A DNA stretch of 44,134 nt from Melioribacter sp. (GTDB taxonomy: Bacteria; Bacteroidota; Ignavibacteria; Ignavibacteriales; Melioribacteraceae): NCBI GenBank assembly GCA_012026935.1, contig VEPI01000034.1:1-44134 (forward strand), written 5' to 3'. Every line of letters begins with the position of its first letter. Within the stretch, counting starts at the first letter, position 1. Under the pieces are notes generated by a model, which saw only the letters and a program-made list of their open reading frames with translations, searched no databases and had not been told where the DNA came from. This document shows, one piece after another, positions 30,065 to 40,178 of the stretch. The position numbers and the translations under genes are program-made.

Positions 30065-30769
30065 TTACTCTAGTTTAGAATCGGTCAATGGAATTTTATC
30101 AATTACTTTGTCAATTCCGTTGGAGATTGCATAATCCAAAGGCGCGAACTTTTCTTCTTGACCTAATAAATAATATCCTTCTTCGCCTAGTATGTTTGCT
30201 TTCCAAAGTACGCGGCCGTCTTTCAACGATATTAAATAATAAGTGAATTGACATGAAGTGAGTGTAGCATCTACCGGTTTGAAAATTCCTCTGCCTGAAC
30301 TAAACCCTTTTTTGTTTATAATTTTATTTATTGTTCCTATCAACATCGCATCAGCTTCATTTTCTTCAACTGCATAACCTAGATCGGTTTCAAAAAAATA
30401 TTTCAAGTCAAGTTTTCTCAATTTCTCTATTGAATTAATTATTTTACCAACAGCTGAAGAATCAATAGTCATTATTGAATCTACAAGGGGTACTTCAAAT
30501 TTTACATATGGAAATTTTTGTTTTAATGAATTAAGAAAATGATTGGTTGCAAAGAAAGTACCTCTATCAGTTGTATCATCCGGAGCCATTGGCAATAGTG
30601 CAACTGAATTAATTTTGTACTGATCAATTTTAGGAGAGCGATAAATAGAGAGAATTACATTTCTTGGAACAATTACTCTATCAAGAAGTTCGCTACATCC
30701 TAATAATGAAATAATTAAGAATAGACTGAAAAGGAATAAAACCGAACTGTTTTTATTAGGAACTATCAT
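30065..30769 (-). CDS. Predicted lipoprotein of unknown function
   Basis: 234 aa; lipobox-like ISLLGCSEL. Confidence 0.7.
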   Translation of the reverse strand: MIVPNKNSSVLFLFSLFLIISLLGCSELLDRVIVPRNVILSIYRSPKIDQYKINSVALLPMAPDDTTDRGTFFATNHFLNSLKQKFPYVKFEVPLVDSIMTIDSSAVGKIINSIEKLRKLDLKYFFETDLGYAVEENEADAMLIGTINKIINKKGFSSGRGIFKPVDATLTSCQFTYYLISLKDGRVLWKANILGEEGYYLLGQEEKFAPLDYAISNGIDKVIDKIPLTDSKLE

Positions 30770-30956
30770 TTCACCGGCAATTTAATCGTCAATTTATTTA
30801 CATATTCATACAGAAATTGCATTAAATTTATAATGATGTCAATGTAATTATATTTTATTGTATCCGTTAATTTTTTGGTTGTTTGATACCCTAATTTAAA
30901 TATGATTTATTAAATTTGTCCCGTCAAAAAAAAACTTTAGTAAAAGGAAATGATTC

Positions 30957-31667
30957 ATGGGTAGAATATTTGAGACCAGAAAACATGTAATGTTTGCTCG
31001 TTATGCACGCATGTCAAAAGCATTTAACAGAATAAGAAAAGATATTGAAATTGCAGTTAAAGCAGCAGGCTCCGATCCGAAAGTAAATTCCAAGTTGAGA
31101 ATTGCAATACAGAATGCAAAAAGCGTAAATATGCCAAAGGATAAAGTGGAAGCTGCTATTAAAAGAGCTACGTCAAAAGATACAACCGGCTACCAAGAAA
31201 TAATTTATGAGGGTTATGCACCGCATGGAATTGGCGTAGTTGTAGAATGTGCAACAGATAATCCCACAAGAACTGTTGCAAATGTTCGTCATCATTTTAG
31301 AAAACACGAAGGTTCCTTGGGAACAACAGGATCAATTGCTTTCATGTTTGACCGCAAAGGATTGTTTAAGGTCCCAAAAAATTCTGTTACAGATCTTGAT
31401 AACCTAGAATTAGAACTAATTGATTTTGGTCTTGATGAATTTTCTTACGATGATGAATTCATTTATATCTACACACCATTTCAGGAATACGGTAATATGC
31501 AGAAAGCTCTTGAAGAGAAGAATATTGAAATCAAAGCAACCGAGCTCCAATACATACCAACCAACTATAAAGAAGTTACCGAAGAACAGCGCAAAGACGT
31601 AAATACTCTTATTGAAGCTTTAGAAGAAGATGATGATGTTCAATCTGTTTATAACAATATGCAGTAG
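30957..31667 (+). CDS. yebC: YebC/PmpR family regulator
   Basis: 236 aa; KAFNRIRKDIEIAVKAAGSDPKVNSKLRIAIQNAKSVNMPKDKVEAAIKRA, EGYAPHGIGVVVECATDNPTRTVANVRHHFRKHEGSLGTTGSIAFMF. Confidence 0.95.
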   Translation: MGRIFETRKHVMFARYARMSKAFNRIRKDIEIAVKAAGSDPKVNSKLRIAIQNAKSVNMPKDKVEAAIKRATSKDTTGYQEIIYEGYAPHGIGVVVECATDNPTRTVANVRHHFRKHEGSLGTTGSIAFMFDRKGLFKVPKNSVTDLDNLELELIDFGLDEFSYDDEFIYIYTPFQEYGNMQKALEEKNIEIKATELQYIPTNYKEVTEEQRKDVNTLIEALEEDDDVQSVYNNMQ

Positions 31668-31699
31668 TTTTATTGTTGTTGAAAATATATTTCTCAACA

Positions 31700-32173
31700 T
31701 CATTTTACAGTTTGAGGAGCTGTAGTCATCATTACAATTAGCCACCCTTCGTTAGTCTTTTTTAAAACAGCAGATTCTAATAAACTTAAATCAATACTTT
31801 TTTGTTGAGTACGAAAATTTACTAACACTTGATAATACGACCATGCAACATCTTTATGGATTACTGTTCTGAACATTTGCGGTTTTCTTGTCATCGTACC
31901 CATATTATGAACTGTTTTAATTTGCTGAAGCATTAACGGATAGTCATAATCTTTACCTTCATCAAGAAGAACAAAATTAGGTGATGCCAATTTCTGTAAA
32001 GTCGTTGAATCTACTGTAGCAATAGCATTGCTAAAATTCGTTAGTGTAGTTTCGATTGCAGTCACATCAGCTTCTGTCGGTGTACCAACTTCCTCATTTG
32101 ATTTGTCCTTGCATGAGTAGATAGATATAATTGCAAAAAAGATAATTGTTAAACGTACAGCAACTTTATTCAT
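31700..32173 (-). CDS. Small NTF2/SnoaL-like (DUF4440-type) lipoprotein
   Basis: 157 aa; lipobox-like IISIYSCKD; VTAIETTLTNFSNAIATVDSTTLQKLASPNFVLLDEG... Confidence 0.65.
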   Translation of the reverse strand: MNKVAVRLTIIFFAIISIYSCKDKSNEEVGTPTEADVTAIETTLTNFSNAIATVDSTTLQKLASPNFVLLDEGKDYDYPLMLQQIKTVHNMGTMTRKPQMFRTVIHKDVAWSYYQVLVNFRTQQKSIDLSLLESAVLKKTNEGWLIVMMTTAPQTVK

Positions 32174-32189
32174 AGCATCTCCGAAACAT

Positions 32190-33611
32190 TTATTTATTTT
32201 TTTTCATAATTAAATAATAAACTATAAATGATACGCCAAACCCAATAAACCAAGAGTAATCATATAAAAATCTAACTGAAGGAACCATTAAACCGATCAA
32301 TGCAACAAACACTCCGGCTATTAATGCATAGATTGCTTTAAAATTAAAACCATTTGTGAATTCATATTCGCCGCCTCTTCGATAAAGATCAATTACGATT
32401 AATTTCTTTTTCTTCACAAGAAAATAATCACAGATTAATATTCCGGCGATTGGTCCTAAAAATCCCGAATAACCAACTAGCCAACCAAAGATGTAAGCAC
32501 TGTAATCGGATAATAATTTCCAAGGCATAATCATAATGCCAAGAACAGCGGTCATTAATCCGCCGCGTATAAAAGTTATTTTCTTAGGATATATATTAGA
32601 GAAATCATTTGCCGGAGAAACAACGTTTGCCGCAATATTTGTAGTTAATGTTGCCACCATTAATGCAAGTAATGAGATTATCACTATTACCGGATTATTA
32701 AACTTTGTTAGAAGTATTACAGGGTCCCAAATTGCTTCACCAAATATTACTACTGTAGCCGAAGTAACTGCTACACCAATAAAAGAATACAACACCATTG
32801 TTGGCGGTAGCCCGATTGCCTGCCCTAACATTTGTGCTTTTTGACTTTTAGCAAAGCGTGAAAAATCGGGAATGTTTAAGGAAAGTGTTGCCCAATATCC
32901 AACCATTCCTGTTAATGCCGGAATAAAAAATTTCCAGAATTCACCAACAGTTTGGAATTTACTAGGTTGACTTAATATCGGTCCCCAACCTCCTCCCTGA
33001 ACATAAGCCCAAATGAGAAGAGCAATTCCAACGACAAGAAGAAAAGGCGCACCAAGAGCTTCAAGCCATTTAATTGATTCCATTCCCTTAACAATGAAAT
33101 ATACATTCATCGCCCAAAAAATTAGAAACCCCGCTGCTGAACTCAAATTCCATGCAGCCCATTGCGGAATGAGAACACTTAAGAGTGAATTCAAAGCTTG
33201 ACCGCCAATCCATGTTTGAATTCCGAACCAACCGCAAGCAACAATTGCACGAAGTATAGCAGGAACATTTGAACCAAGTGTTCCGAATGCAGCACGTGCA
33301 AGTACTGGGAATGGAATCCCATATTTCGTACCGGCGTGTGCATTAAGTATCATTGGAATAAGTACTATAAAGTTTCCGAGTGCGATTGTCATCAATGCCT
33401 GCCACCAATTCATTCCGCCCGCAATTAATCCGCTTGCCAACATGTAAGTAGTGATACAGACACTCATTCCAATCCAAAGGGATGCAACGTTGTATGTTCC
33501 CCACGTGCGTTGAATTATTTTTGTCGGTGCTAAATCTTTATTAAATAATTTCGTGTCATTAAGACCCGAAAGGTCAGTCTCTACCAAATCTTCGGAAAAA
33601 AGTTTTTCCAT
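32190..33611 (-). CDS. NCS1 family nucleobase/hydantoin:cation symporter
   Basis: 473 aa, polytopic; NVASLWIGMSVCITTYMLASGLI, ARAAFGTLGSNVPAILRAIVACGWFGIQTWIGG, NIAANVVSPANDFSNIYPKKI. Confidence 0.93.
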   Translation of the reverse strand: MEKLFSEDLVETDLSGLNDTKLFNKDLAPTKIIQRTWGTYNVASLWIGMSVCITTYMLASGLIAGGMNWWQALMTIALGNFIVLIPMILNAHAGTKYGIPFPVLARAAFGTLGSNVPAILRAIVACGWFGIQTWIGGQALNSLLSVLIPQWAAWNLSSAAGFLIFWAMNVYFIVKGMESIKWLEALGAPFLLVVGIALLIWAYVQGGGWGPILSQPSKFQTVGEFWKFFIPALTGMVGYWATLSLNIPDFSRFAKSQKAQMLGQAIGLPPTMVLYSFIGVAVTSATVVIFGEAIWDPVILLTKFNNPVIVIISLLALMVATLTTNIAANVVSPANDFSNIYPKKITFIRGGLMTAVLGIMIMPWKLLSDYSAYIFGWLVGYSGFLGPIAGILICDYFLVKKKKLIVIDLYRRGGEYEFTNGFNFKAIYALIAGVFVALIGLMVPSVRFLYDYSWFIGFGVSFIVYYLIMKKNK

Positions 33612-33666
33612 ATTATTCTTTCAATGATGACAAAATAAATTCTTTGTGATTTCAGAATTCAATTTC

Positions 33667-35055
33667 TTAATTCCATGCCGTACCGTAAGTGTCTCTCTTT
33701 ACAAAATTTCCTCGTCCAGGCTTTCCCAAAAACTTATCTTGCTCTACTATCACTTCTCCGCGAGAAATCACAGTATCAGTATTACCTTTTACTTTTTTGC
33801 CTTCATACATGGAATAATCAACTGCCATATGATGAGTCTTTGCAGAAATTGTATATTCTTTTTCCGGATCCCAAATAACTATATCGGCATCACTTCCAGG
33901 AGCAATAGTTCCTTTGCGCGGAAACATTCCAAACATTTTTGCCGGAGCTGTTGATGTAATTTCAATCCAACGATTTAATGTTATTCTTCCGGCACGAACT
34001 CCGCCGTCATAAATTAACTGCATGCGGTGTTCAATCCCGGGTCCGCCGTTTGGAATTTTCGTGAAATCACCTTTTCCTAATTCTTTTTGTTCATTAAAAC
34101 AAAACGGACAATGATCGGTAGAAACAATTTGAAGTGTATTTTTCTTAATACCTGCCCAAAGTTTTTCTTGGTGCCATTTTTCTCTAAGAGGTGGAGTGAA
34201 AACTAATTTTGCGTCTTCAAACCCGGGTTTGTTCATATCATCAAGTGATAGAAATAAATATTGAGGGCAAGTTTCGGCAAATGCAGGTAATCCGTGATCA
34301 CGGGCTTCGGCAACTTTTTCTAAAGCATCGTTAGATGAAAGATGAACAATATAAACCGGAGCTCCGGCCATTTGAGAAAGTGCAATTGCTCTATTAACCG
34401 CTTCACCTTCAGCAGAGGTTGGACGAGTTAATGCATGATAGATCGGTGCAGTTTTCCCTTCAGCTAAAGCTTTCTGTACAATTAAATCTATTACACCGCC
34501 GTTCTCGGCATGCATACAGACTAACGCACCTGTATCGGCGGTATGTTTCATTGCACGAAAAATTGTTGCGTCATCAACTAAAAGAACATTCGGATAAGCC
34601 ATAAATAATTTAAAACTTGTCACTCCTTCTTTAACCATATCTCCCATATCTCCAAGATCAGCTTCAAGTAAATCTGTTACTATCATGTGTAAACCGTAAT
34701 CAATCGTTGCTTTCCCTTCAGCTTTCTTCCACCATGTATCAAGAGCCGTTCGCATTTTTGTTCCCTTTGCTTGAATAGCAAAATCAATTATAGATGTTGT
34801 TCCGCCGAATGCAGCCGCACGTGTTCCGGTTTCAAAATTATCTACTGATGTAGTGCCACCGAAAGGCATATCTAAATGTGTGTGAACATCAATACCACCT
34901 GGAATTACATATTTTCCTTTTGCATCAATAATTTTATCTGCTTGAATATCGAGTGATAAACCGATTGTTTTGATTTTATCTTTCTCGATATAAATATCGG
35001 CGCTATAATCTTGTTCGGCTGTAATGATTCTTCCGTTTTTAATTAAGAGTGACAT
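33667..35055 (-). CDS. hydA: Dihydropyrimidinase
   Basis: Listed ORF to 35082; start at MSLLIKNGRI preferred. VIPGGIDVHTHLDMPFGGTTSVDNFETGTRAAAFGGTTSIIDF, STDHCPF, MAVDYSMYEGKKVKG. Confidence 0.94.
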   Translation of the reverse strand: MSLLIKNGRIITAEQDYSADIYIEKDKIKTIGLSLDIQADKIIDAKGKYVIPGGIDVHTHLDMPFGGTTSVDNFETGTRAAAFGGTTSIIDFAIQAKGTKMRTALDTWWKKAEGKATIDYGLHMIVTDLLEADLGDMGDMVKEGVTSFKLFMAYPNVLLVDDATIFRAMKHTADTGALVCMHAENGGVIDLIVQKALAEGKTAPIYHALTRPTSAEGEAVNRAIALSQMAGAPVYIVHLSSNDALEKVAEARDHGLPAFAETCPQYLFLSLDDMNKPGFEDAKLVFTPPLREKWHQEKLWAGIKKNTLQIVSTDHCPFCFNEQKELGKGDFTKIPNGGPGIEHRMQLIYDGGVRAGRITLNRWIEITSTAPAKMFGMFPRKGTIAPGSDADIVIWDPEKEYTISAKTHHMAVDYSMYEGKKVKGNTDTVISRGEVIVEQDKFLGKPGRGNFVKRDTYGTAWN

Positions 35056-35139
35056 CTCTAACTCCTTACTTTTAGTTATCAACGGTCAGCTTTCAGCATT
35101 CAGCAAAAACTGAGAGCTGATGGCAGAAGGCTGACAGCT

Positions 35140-36459
35140 TTAATGTATTTCAATTCCGTGTTTCTTCTGGAACTCTGCCAGATTCTCCCAGGTCATTGGT
35201 TTTCCATTTCTCTTAAATTCTTCTGTCAGCTGATTCCATGTTTTTGATGCAGAACCGTCATCAATTCTAACCATGGAAATACAATTCTCAACAGGACAAA
35301 CTAATGAACACAAAGCACAACCGACACAATCTTTTTCCCGGACTTCCGTTTTGTTATGCCCGTTGACGGGAGTTAGATCAATACACTGATGAGCTGCATC
35401 TTCGCAAGCGATATAACATAAATTGCAATGAATACATTTTTGCTGATCTATTCTAGCAATTGTTCTATTGAGAAGATCAAAATTCCCAAAATCATTTACT
35501 CGCTGAAGAGATTTACCTCGAATCTGATCGAGAGAAGTAAATCCTTTTGATTCCATCCAGTTACTCATTCCTTCAATCATATCATTCACAATTCGGAAAC
35601 CGTAATGCATCACAGCGGTGCAAACTTGAACACTTGATGCACCGAGAAGAATAAATTCCAAAGCATCACGCCAATTACTAATTCCGCCAATGCCTGAAAT
35701 CGGCAAATTGACTTCCGGATCTATAGCAACTTGAGAAAGAAGATGGAGTGCAATTGGTTTTACTGCGGGACCAGCATAACCACCATGTCCGCCCAATCCG
35801 CCAACATTCGGTTTTAATTCGAATGTATCAAGATTAATTCCGATGATACTATTAATAGTATTGATAAGAGAAATCGCATTAGCTCCTGCGGCTTTAGCTG
35901 CTCTTGCAGGAAGTTGAATGTTGCTGATATTCGGTGTGAGTTTTACAATAACAGGAATAGTTGAAACTTCAGTTACCCATTCGGTTATCATTTTGCAATA
36001 TTCGGGAACTTGACCAACAGCAGCACCCATACCGCGTTCGCTCATTCCGTGCGGACATCCGTAATTTAATTCTATTCCATCACAGCCTGTATCAATTGTG
36101 CGTTTAACTATCTCATGCCAGGTTTCCCTTTTCGATTCGACCATTAAAGAAACTACAACCGCGCGATCCGGCCAAAGTTTTTTTGTCTCGGCAATTTCTT
36201 TAAGATTAACTTCAATCGGTCTGTCGCTGATCAATTCAATATTGTTCAAACCGAAAATTTTCTGTCCGTTGTAATCCAATCCACCATAACGATTGAAAAC
36301 ATTCATTACAGGTTCGCCTATAGTTTTCCAAACTGTTCCTCCCCATCCTTGTTCGAAAGCTTTACAATTTTGATAAGCTGAATTTGATGGCGGGGCTGAA
36401 GCAAGCCAGAAAGGATTTGGAGATTTTATTCCAGCACAATTTATTGAAAGATCTACCAT
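35140..36459 (-). CDS. preA: NAD-dependent dihydropyrimidine dehydrogenase subunit PreA
   Basis: 439 aa; NPFWLASAPPSNS, IELNYGCPHGMSERGMGAAVGQ, two 4Fe-4S clusters CIHCNLCYIAC and CVGCALCSLVCPVENC. Confidence 0.94.
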   Translation of the reverse strand: MVDLSINCAGIKSPNPFWLASAPPSNSAYQNCKAFEQGWGGTVWKTIGEPVMNVFNRYGGLDYNGQKIFGLNNIELISDRPIEVNLKEIAETKKLWPDRAVVVSLMVESKRETWHEIVKRTIDTGCDGIELNYGCPHGMSERGMGAAVGQVPEYCKMITEWVTEVSTIPVIVKLTPNISNIQLPARAAKAAGANAISLINTINSIIGINLDTFELKPNVGGLGGHGGYAGPAVKPIALHLLSQVAIDPEVNLPISGIGGISNWRDALEFILLGASSVQVCTAVMHYGFRIVNDMIEGMSNWMESKGFTSLDQIRGKSLQRVNDFGNFDLLNRTIARIDQQKCIHCNLCYIACEDAAHQCIDLTPVNGHNKTEVREKDCVGCALCSLVCPVENCISMVRIDDGSASKTWNQLTEEFKRNGKPMTWENLAEFQKKHGIEIH

Positions 36460-36462
36460 AAA

Positions 36463-37824
36463 TTATTTTCCTCCTTTCGGTAATGATAAAAATTTATCAA
36501 TACCATGGGCGGCTCGTTTCCCATCGTAAGCTGCATTTACTACTTCTTTACCTCCGTTAATGCAATCACCGCCTGCAAAGATTTTTGGATTAGTTGTTTG
36601 ATATGTAGTCTGATCTACAATCACGCAACCTTCTTCATCAAGTGTTAACTTTGATATTGTGCTTAAGAAACTTGATTTTGTTTCTTGTCCTATCGCTTTA
36701 ATTACCATGTCAACCGGAATTGTGAATTCTGATCCTGAAATAGGAATTGGTTTTCTTCTTCCCCACTTATCGGGTTCACCGAGTTTCATTTTTAAGCATT
36801 CAATACCTTCAACAAATCCCTTACCAATAATTTGTTTAGGAGAAGTAAGAAAATGAAAAACAATTCCATCTCTCTTAGCAAGTTCATATTCGAATTCATA
36901 AGCAGACATTTCAACATCACTACGTCTATAAATTATATACACCTGGTCTGCACCTAAGCGTTTAGCTTCCGTTGCCGCATCTATTGATGTATTACCTGCA
37001 CCAATTACAGCAACCCTTTTTCCAACTTGAATATCATGCCAATTTTCTGTTTTTACTTTTTCTATGAAGTCTAGTGCACCAACTACTCCAGATAATTCCT
37101 CGCCGGGTATTGAGAGTTGGGGGCTTTCACCTAAACCGACTCCGAGAAAAAGCGCATCATGTTTATTTAAGAGATCATCAACTTTTACAGTCTTACCAAT
37201 CATAATTTCTGTTTTAAGATCAACACCAAAACTTTTTACCAATTTGACTTCTTTCAGACTATCTTCCCTTCTCATTTTATACGGAGCGATGCCCCAGGTA
37301 TTTAATCCGCCGGGAATTTTGTTAGCTTCATAAATTGTAACTTCATAACCCATCAGTGCAAGTTCAGCACTACAAGCTAATCCGGCAGGTCCGGAACCAA
37401 CTACGCCGACTGATTTTCCGATCTTAGATGCTTTATGAAAGAGTGCCGGCATTCCCTTTTCAAAATAATTTTCAATTGCATAACGTTGCAGTCTTCCAAT
37501 CTGAATCGGTTTTTCTTCTTTATCATTATAGACACAAGCTCCTTCACACAGTACATCAACCGGACAAGCTTTTGCACAGGTTAACGGAACCCAATTCGAT
37601 TCATAAATTGTTTTTGCCGAACCAAGAAGATTTCCGGTAGAAATCTTTTTTATAAAAGTTGAGATATCAATGTGAGTAGGACATGCTTTCATACAAGGAG
37701 AATCATAACAATAGAGACAACGGTTTGCTTCTGTAACAGCAGAGTTTTGTGTAAAGGGCGGGTGTAAATCTGAAAAATTTTTCTCGTATTGTTCACTTTG
37801 AAGTTTTGGAGCAATATTCTTCAT
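36463..37824 (-). CDS. preT: NAD(P)-dependent dihydropyrimidine dehydrogenase subunit PreT
   Basis: 453 aa; CLYCYDSPCMKACPTHIDI, GVVGSGPAGLACSAELALMGYEVTIYEA, VAVIGAGNTSIDAATEAKRLGA. Confidence 0.92.
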   Translation of the reverse strand: MKNIAPKLQSEQYEKNFSDLHPPFTQNSAVTEANRCLYCYDSPCMKACPTHIDISTFIKKISTGNLLGSAKTIYESNWVPLTCAKACPVDVLCEGACVYNDKEEKPIQIGRLQRYAIENYFEKGMPALFHKASKIGKSVGVVGSGPAGLACSAELALMGYEVTIYEANKIPGGLNTWGIAPYKMRREDSLKEVKLVKSFGVDLKTEIMIGKTVKVDDLLNKHDALFLGVGLGESPQLSIPGEELSGVVGALDFIEKVKTENWHDIQVGKRVAVIGAGNTSIDAATEAKRLGADQVYIIYRRSDVEMSAYEFEYELAKRDGIVFHFLTSPKQIIGKGFVEGIECLKMKLGEPDKWGRRKPIPISGSEFTIPVDMVIKAIGQETKSSFLSTISKLTLDEEGCVIVDQTTYQTTNPKIFAGGDCINGGKEVVNAAYDGKRAAHGIDKFLSLPKGGK

Positions 37825-37863
37825 TGATTTTGTCCCGATCTAAAATATAAAAATGAACGACTA

Positions 37864-39195
37864 TTAATTTAAAGCTTCATCGGCTATCGAAAGACACTTA
37901 TCAAGTTTATCAACAGCAAAATCTATTTCATCTTTTGTGATTATCAGCGGCGGTGCAATTACAAAATGGCTCATCCACGATTGAACATAAACTCCGCTTT
38001 TCATCATCTCTGCAGAAATCTTATCAACAAGCAATGGCTTTCCGCTAACTTTATCTTCTTTAGTATTGAATGGTTCCTTAGTAATCTGATTTTTAACTAA
38101 CTCGACCGCATAAAAAAGTCCAATTCCACGAACATCACCAATTGAAGGATGTTTTGATTTCAGAGCGTTCAATTTTTTGTTTAGATGATCACCAATTTCT
38201 ACAGCACGATCAATTAGTTTTTTATTTCTCAATTCATTGATTGCAGCTATTGCCGGGGCAAGTGTTAACGGATGTGCCTCATAGGTATGTCCGTGAGCAA
38301 AGTAATGATCATTGAAATAATCCGCTATTTTCATTGTGGTTGCGGTTAATCCGAGAGGGACATAAGCTGATGTAATTCCTTTTGCTGTAGTAAGAATATC
38401 CGGTTGAACATTCCAATGATTAACTGCAAACCATTTTCCTGTTCTACCCCAACCGCTCATTACTTCATCGGCAATAAGTAAAACATTATTCTCATCACAG
38501 ATTTTTCGTAACCGCGGTAAATATTCTTTAGGCGGAATCAAAATTCCATTTGTCCCTACAACTGGTTCAAGAATTATTGCTGCTACATTTCCTTCATTTT
38601 TAATCATATGTTCGATGTAATTTGCACAGGCTACTTCGCAATCAGGATATGAATGATTAAGCGGGCAACGATAACAGTTGCACTCGGGTGCAAAAATAAC
38701 TCCGTCAATTTTTCCAGAAGGTTCCACAGCCCAACGTCTGGGATCTCCTGTCGCCGCAATTGAGGCTGCAGTAGATCCGTGATATGAATTATATCTGGAA
38801 ATGATTTTATATTTACCTGTGTACATTCGTGCAATTTTTATGGCAGCTTCATTTGCTTCAGTGCCTGATGTTGAGAAATAAAATTTCTCTAATCCTTTCG
38901 GCAAAACCTCTAATAATAATTTACTTAGTTCTGCGCGTACTTCAGTAGCAAAACCAGGTGCAGCATATGCTAATTTCTTTGCTTGTTCTTCAATTGCTTT
39001 AATGACTGCATGATTCTTATGACCTAGTGTAACACACATAAGCTGAGATGAAAAATCAAGATATTTTTTACCTGAAGCATCTGCGAAATAACATCCTTCA
39101 GCATCAACTATCTGAAGCGGAGTCCAACCTTTCTGAAATCTCCATGTGCCGTAAGTATGTTTTGCAGTAATTGCTACAACTTCTTCGGGTGTCAA
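37864..39195 (-). CDS. Class III aminotransferase (probable beta-alanine/beta-aminoisobutyrate:pyruvate)
   Basis: 443 aa; FYFSTSGTEANEAAIKIARMYTGKYKIISRYNSYHGST, LIADEVMSGWGRTGKWFA, TAKGITSAYVPLG. Confidence 0.9.
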   Translation of the reverse strand: MTPEEVVAITAKHTYGTWRFQKGWTPLQIVDAEGCYFADASGKKYLDFSSQLMCVTLGHKNHAVIKAIEEQAKKLAYAAPGFATEVRAELSKLLLEVLPKGLEKFYFSTSGTEANEAAIKIARMYTGKYKIISRYNSYHGSTAASIAATGDPRRWAVEPSGKIDGVIFAPECNCYRCPLNHSYPDCEVACANYIEHMIKNEGNVAAIILEPVVGTNGILIPPKEYLPRLRKICDENNVLLIADEVMSGWGRTGKWFAVNHWNVQPDILTTAKGITSAYVPLGLTATTMKIADYFNDHYFAHGHTYEAHPLTLAPAIAAINELRNKKLIDRAVEIGDHLNKKLNALKSKHPSIGDVRGIGLFYAVELVKNQITKEPFNTKEDKVSGKPLLVDKISAEMMKSGVYVQSWMSHFVIAPPLIITKDEIDFAVDKLDKCLSIADEALN

Positions 39196-39234
39196 TTTTT
39201 ATTTCCTTATAGAATTAAAAAATAATTTCTTAAT

Positions 39235-40110
39235 CTATTTCTGTAGATCTGTTATTGCTCCATAAGACTCCGGTCTTCTATCTCGATAGAACTGCCAAAC
39301 ATTTCTGACTTCAAGAATTTCATCCAGATTAAGATCAGCAACAACTAATTCGTCTTTATCCCTGCTGGCTTGAGCAATTATTTTACCGCGCGGAGTGCAG
39401 AAATAACTTTTACCGTAAAATTCACCTATGTTCCAGGGTGCCTCTGTTCCAACACGATTAATTGCGCCAATAAAATATCCATTAGCAACTGCATGAGCCG
39501 GCTGTTCAAGTTCCCATAAATATTCCGAAAGTCCGGCTACAGTGGCGGAAGGATTAAAAATAATTTCGGCACCATTCAAGCCGAGAATTCTAGCTCCTTC
39601 CGGAAAGTGGCGATCATAACATATATAAACACCTATATCAGCAAATGCGGTTTTGAAAACCGGGAAACCAAGATTACCGGGTTTGAAATAAAACTTCTCC
39701 CAAAATCCCGGATCGCAATGAGGAATATGATGCTTTCGGTATTTACCAAGATATTTCCCATCAGCATCAATCACTGCAGCCGTGTTATAATAGACTCCTT
39801 TGATTTCCTCTTCATAAATTGGGACAACAATTACCATTGAATATTTTTTTGCAACTTCTTGCATGAGCTTAATTGTTGGTCCGTCAGGAATATTTTCAAC
39901 AAGTGAATACCATTTTGTTTTTTGTTCCGCGCAAAAATATGGTCCGTAAAAAAGTTCCTGCATACAAAGAATTTGCACTCCTTTCATCGCAGCCTGTTCA
40001 ATCATTAATAAATGTTTTTCAATCATTGATTGTTTTACTTTTTCAATTGGTTGTTCAGCAGATATTGAAAGAGTCGCTTGAATCAAACCACCACGGACTG
40101 TTCGTGTCAT
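39235..40110 (-). CDS. Nitrilase-superfamily hydrolase, probable beta-ureidopropionase
   Basis: 291 aa; MQELFYGPYFC, GKYRKHHIPH, VYICYDRHFPEGARILGLNGAEIIFNPSATV. Confidence 0.9.
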   Translation of the reverse strand: MTRTVRGGLIQATLSISAEQPIEKVKQSMIEKHLLMIEQAAMKGVQILCMQELFYGPYFCAEQKTKWYSLVENIPDGPTIKLMQEVAKKYSMVIVVPIYEEEIKGVYYNTAAVIDADGKYLGKYRKHHIPHCDPGFWEKFYFKPGNLGFPVFKTAFADIGVYICYDRHFPEGARILGLNGAEIIFNPSATVAGLSEYLWELEQPAHAVANGYFIGAINRVGTEAPWNIGEFYGKSYFCTPRGKIIAQASRDKDELVVADLNLDEILEVRNVWQFYRDRRPESYGAITDLQK

Positions 40111-40132
40111 TTTTTTACCTTCAGATTTTTAT

Positions 40133-40173
40133 AATTCAAAATTTTCAATTCGCAATTTGCAATTCTCAATTGC
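40133..40173. repeat. Degenerate microrepeat built from CAATT units
   Basis: AATTCAAAATTTTCAATTCGCAATTTGCAATTCTCAATTGC in a gene spacer. Confidence 0.5.
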
Positions 40174-40178
40174 TTCTC

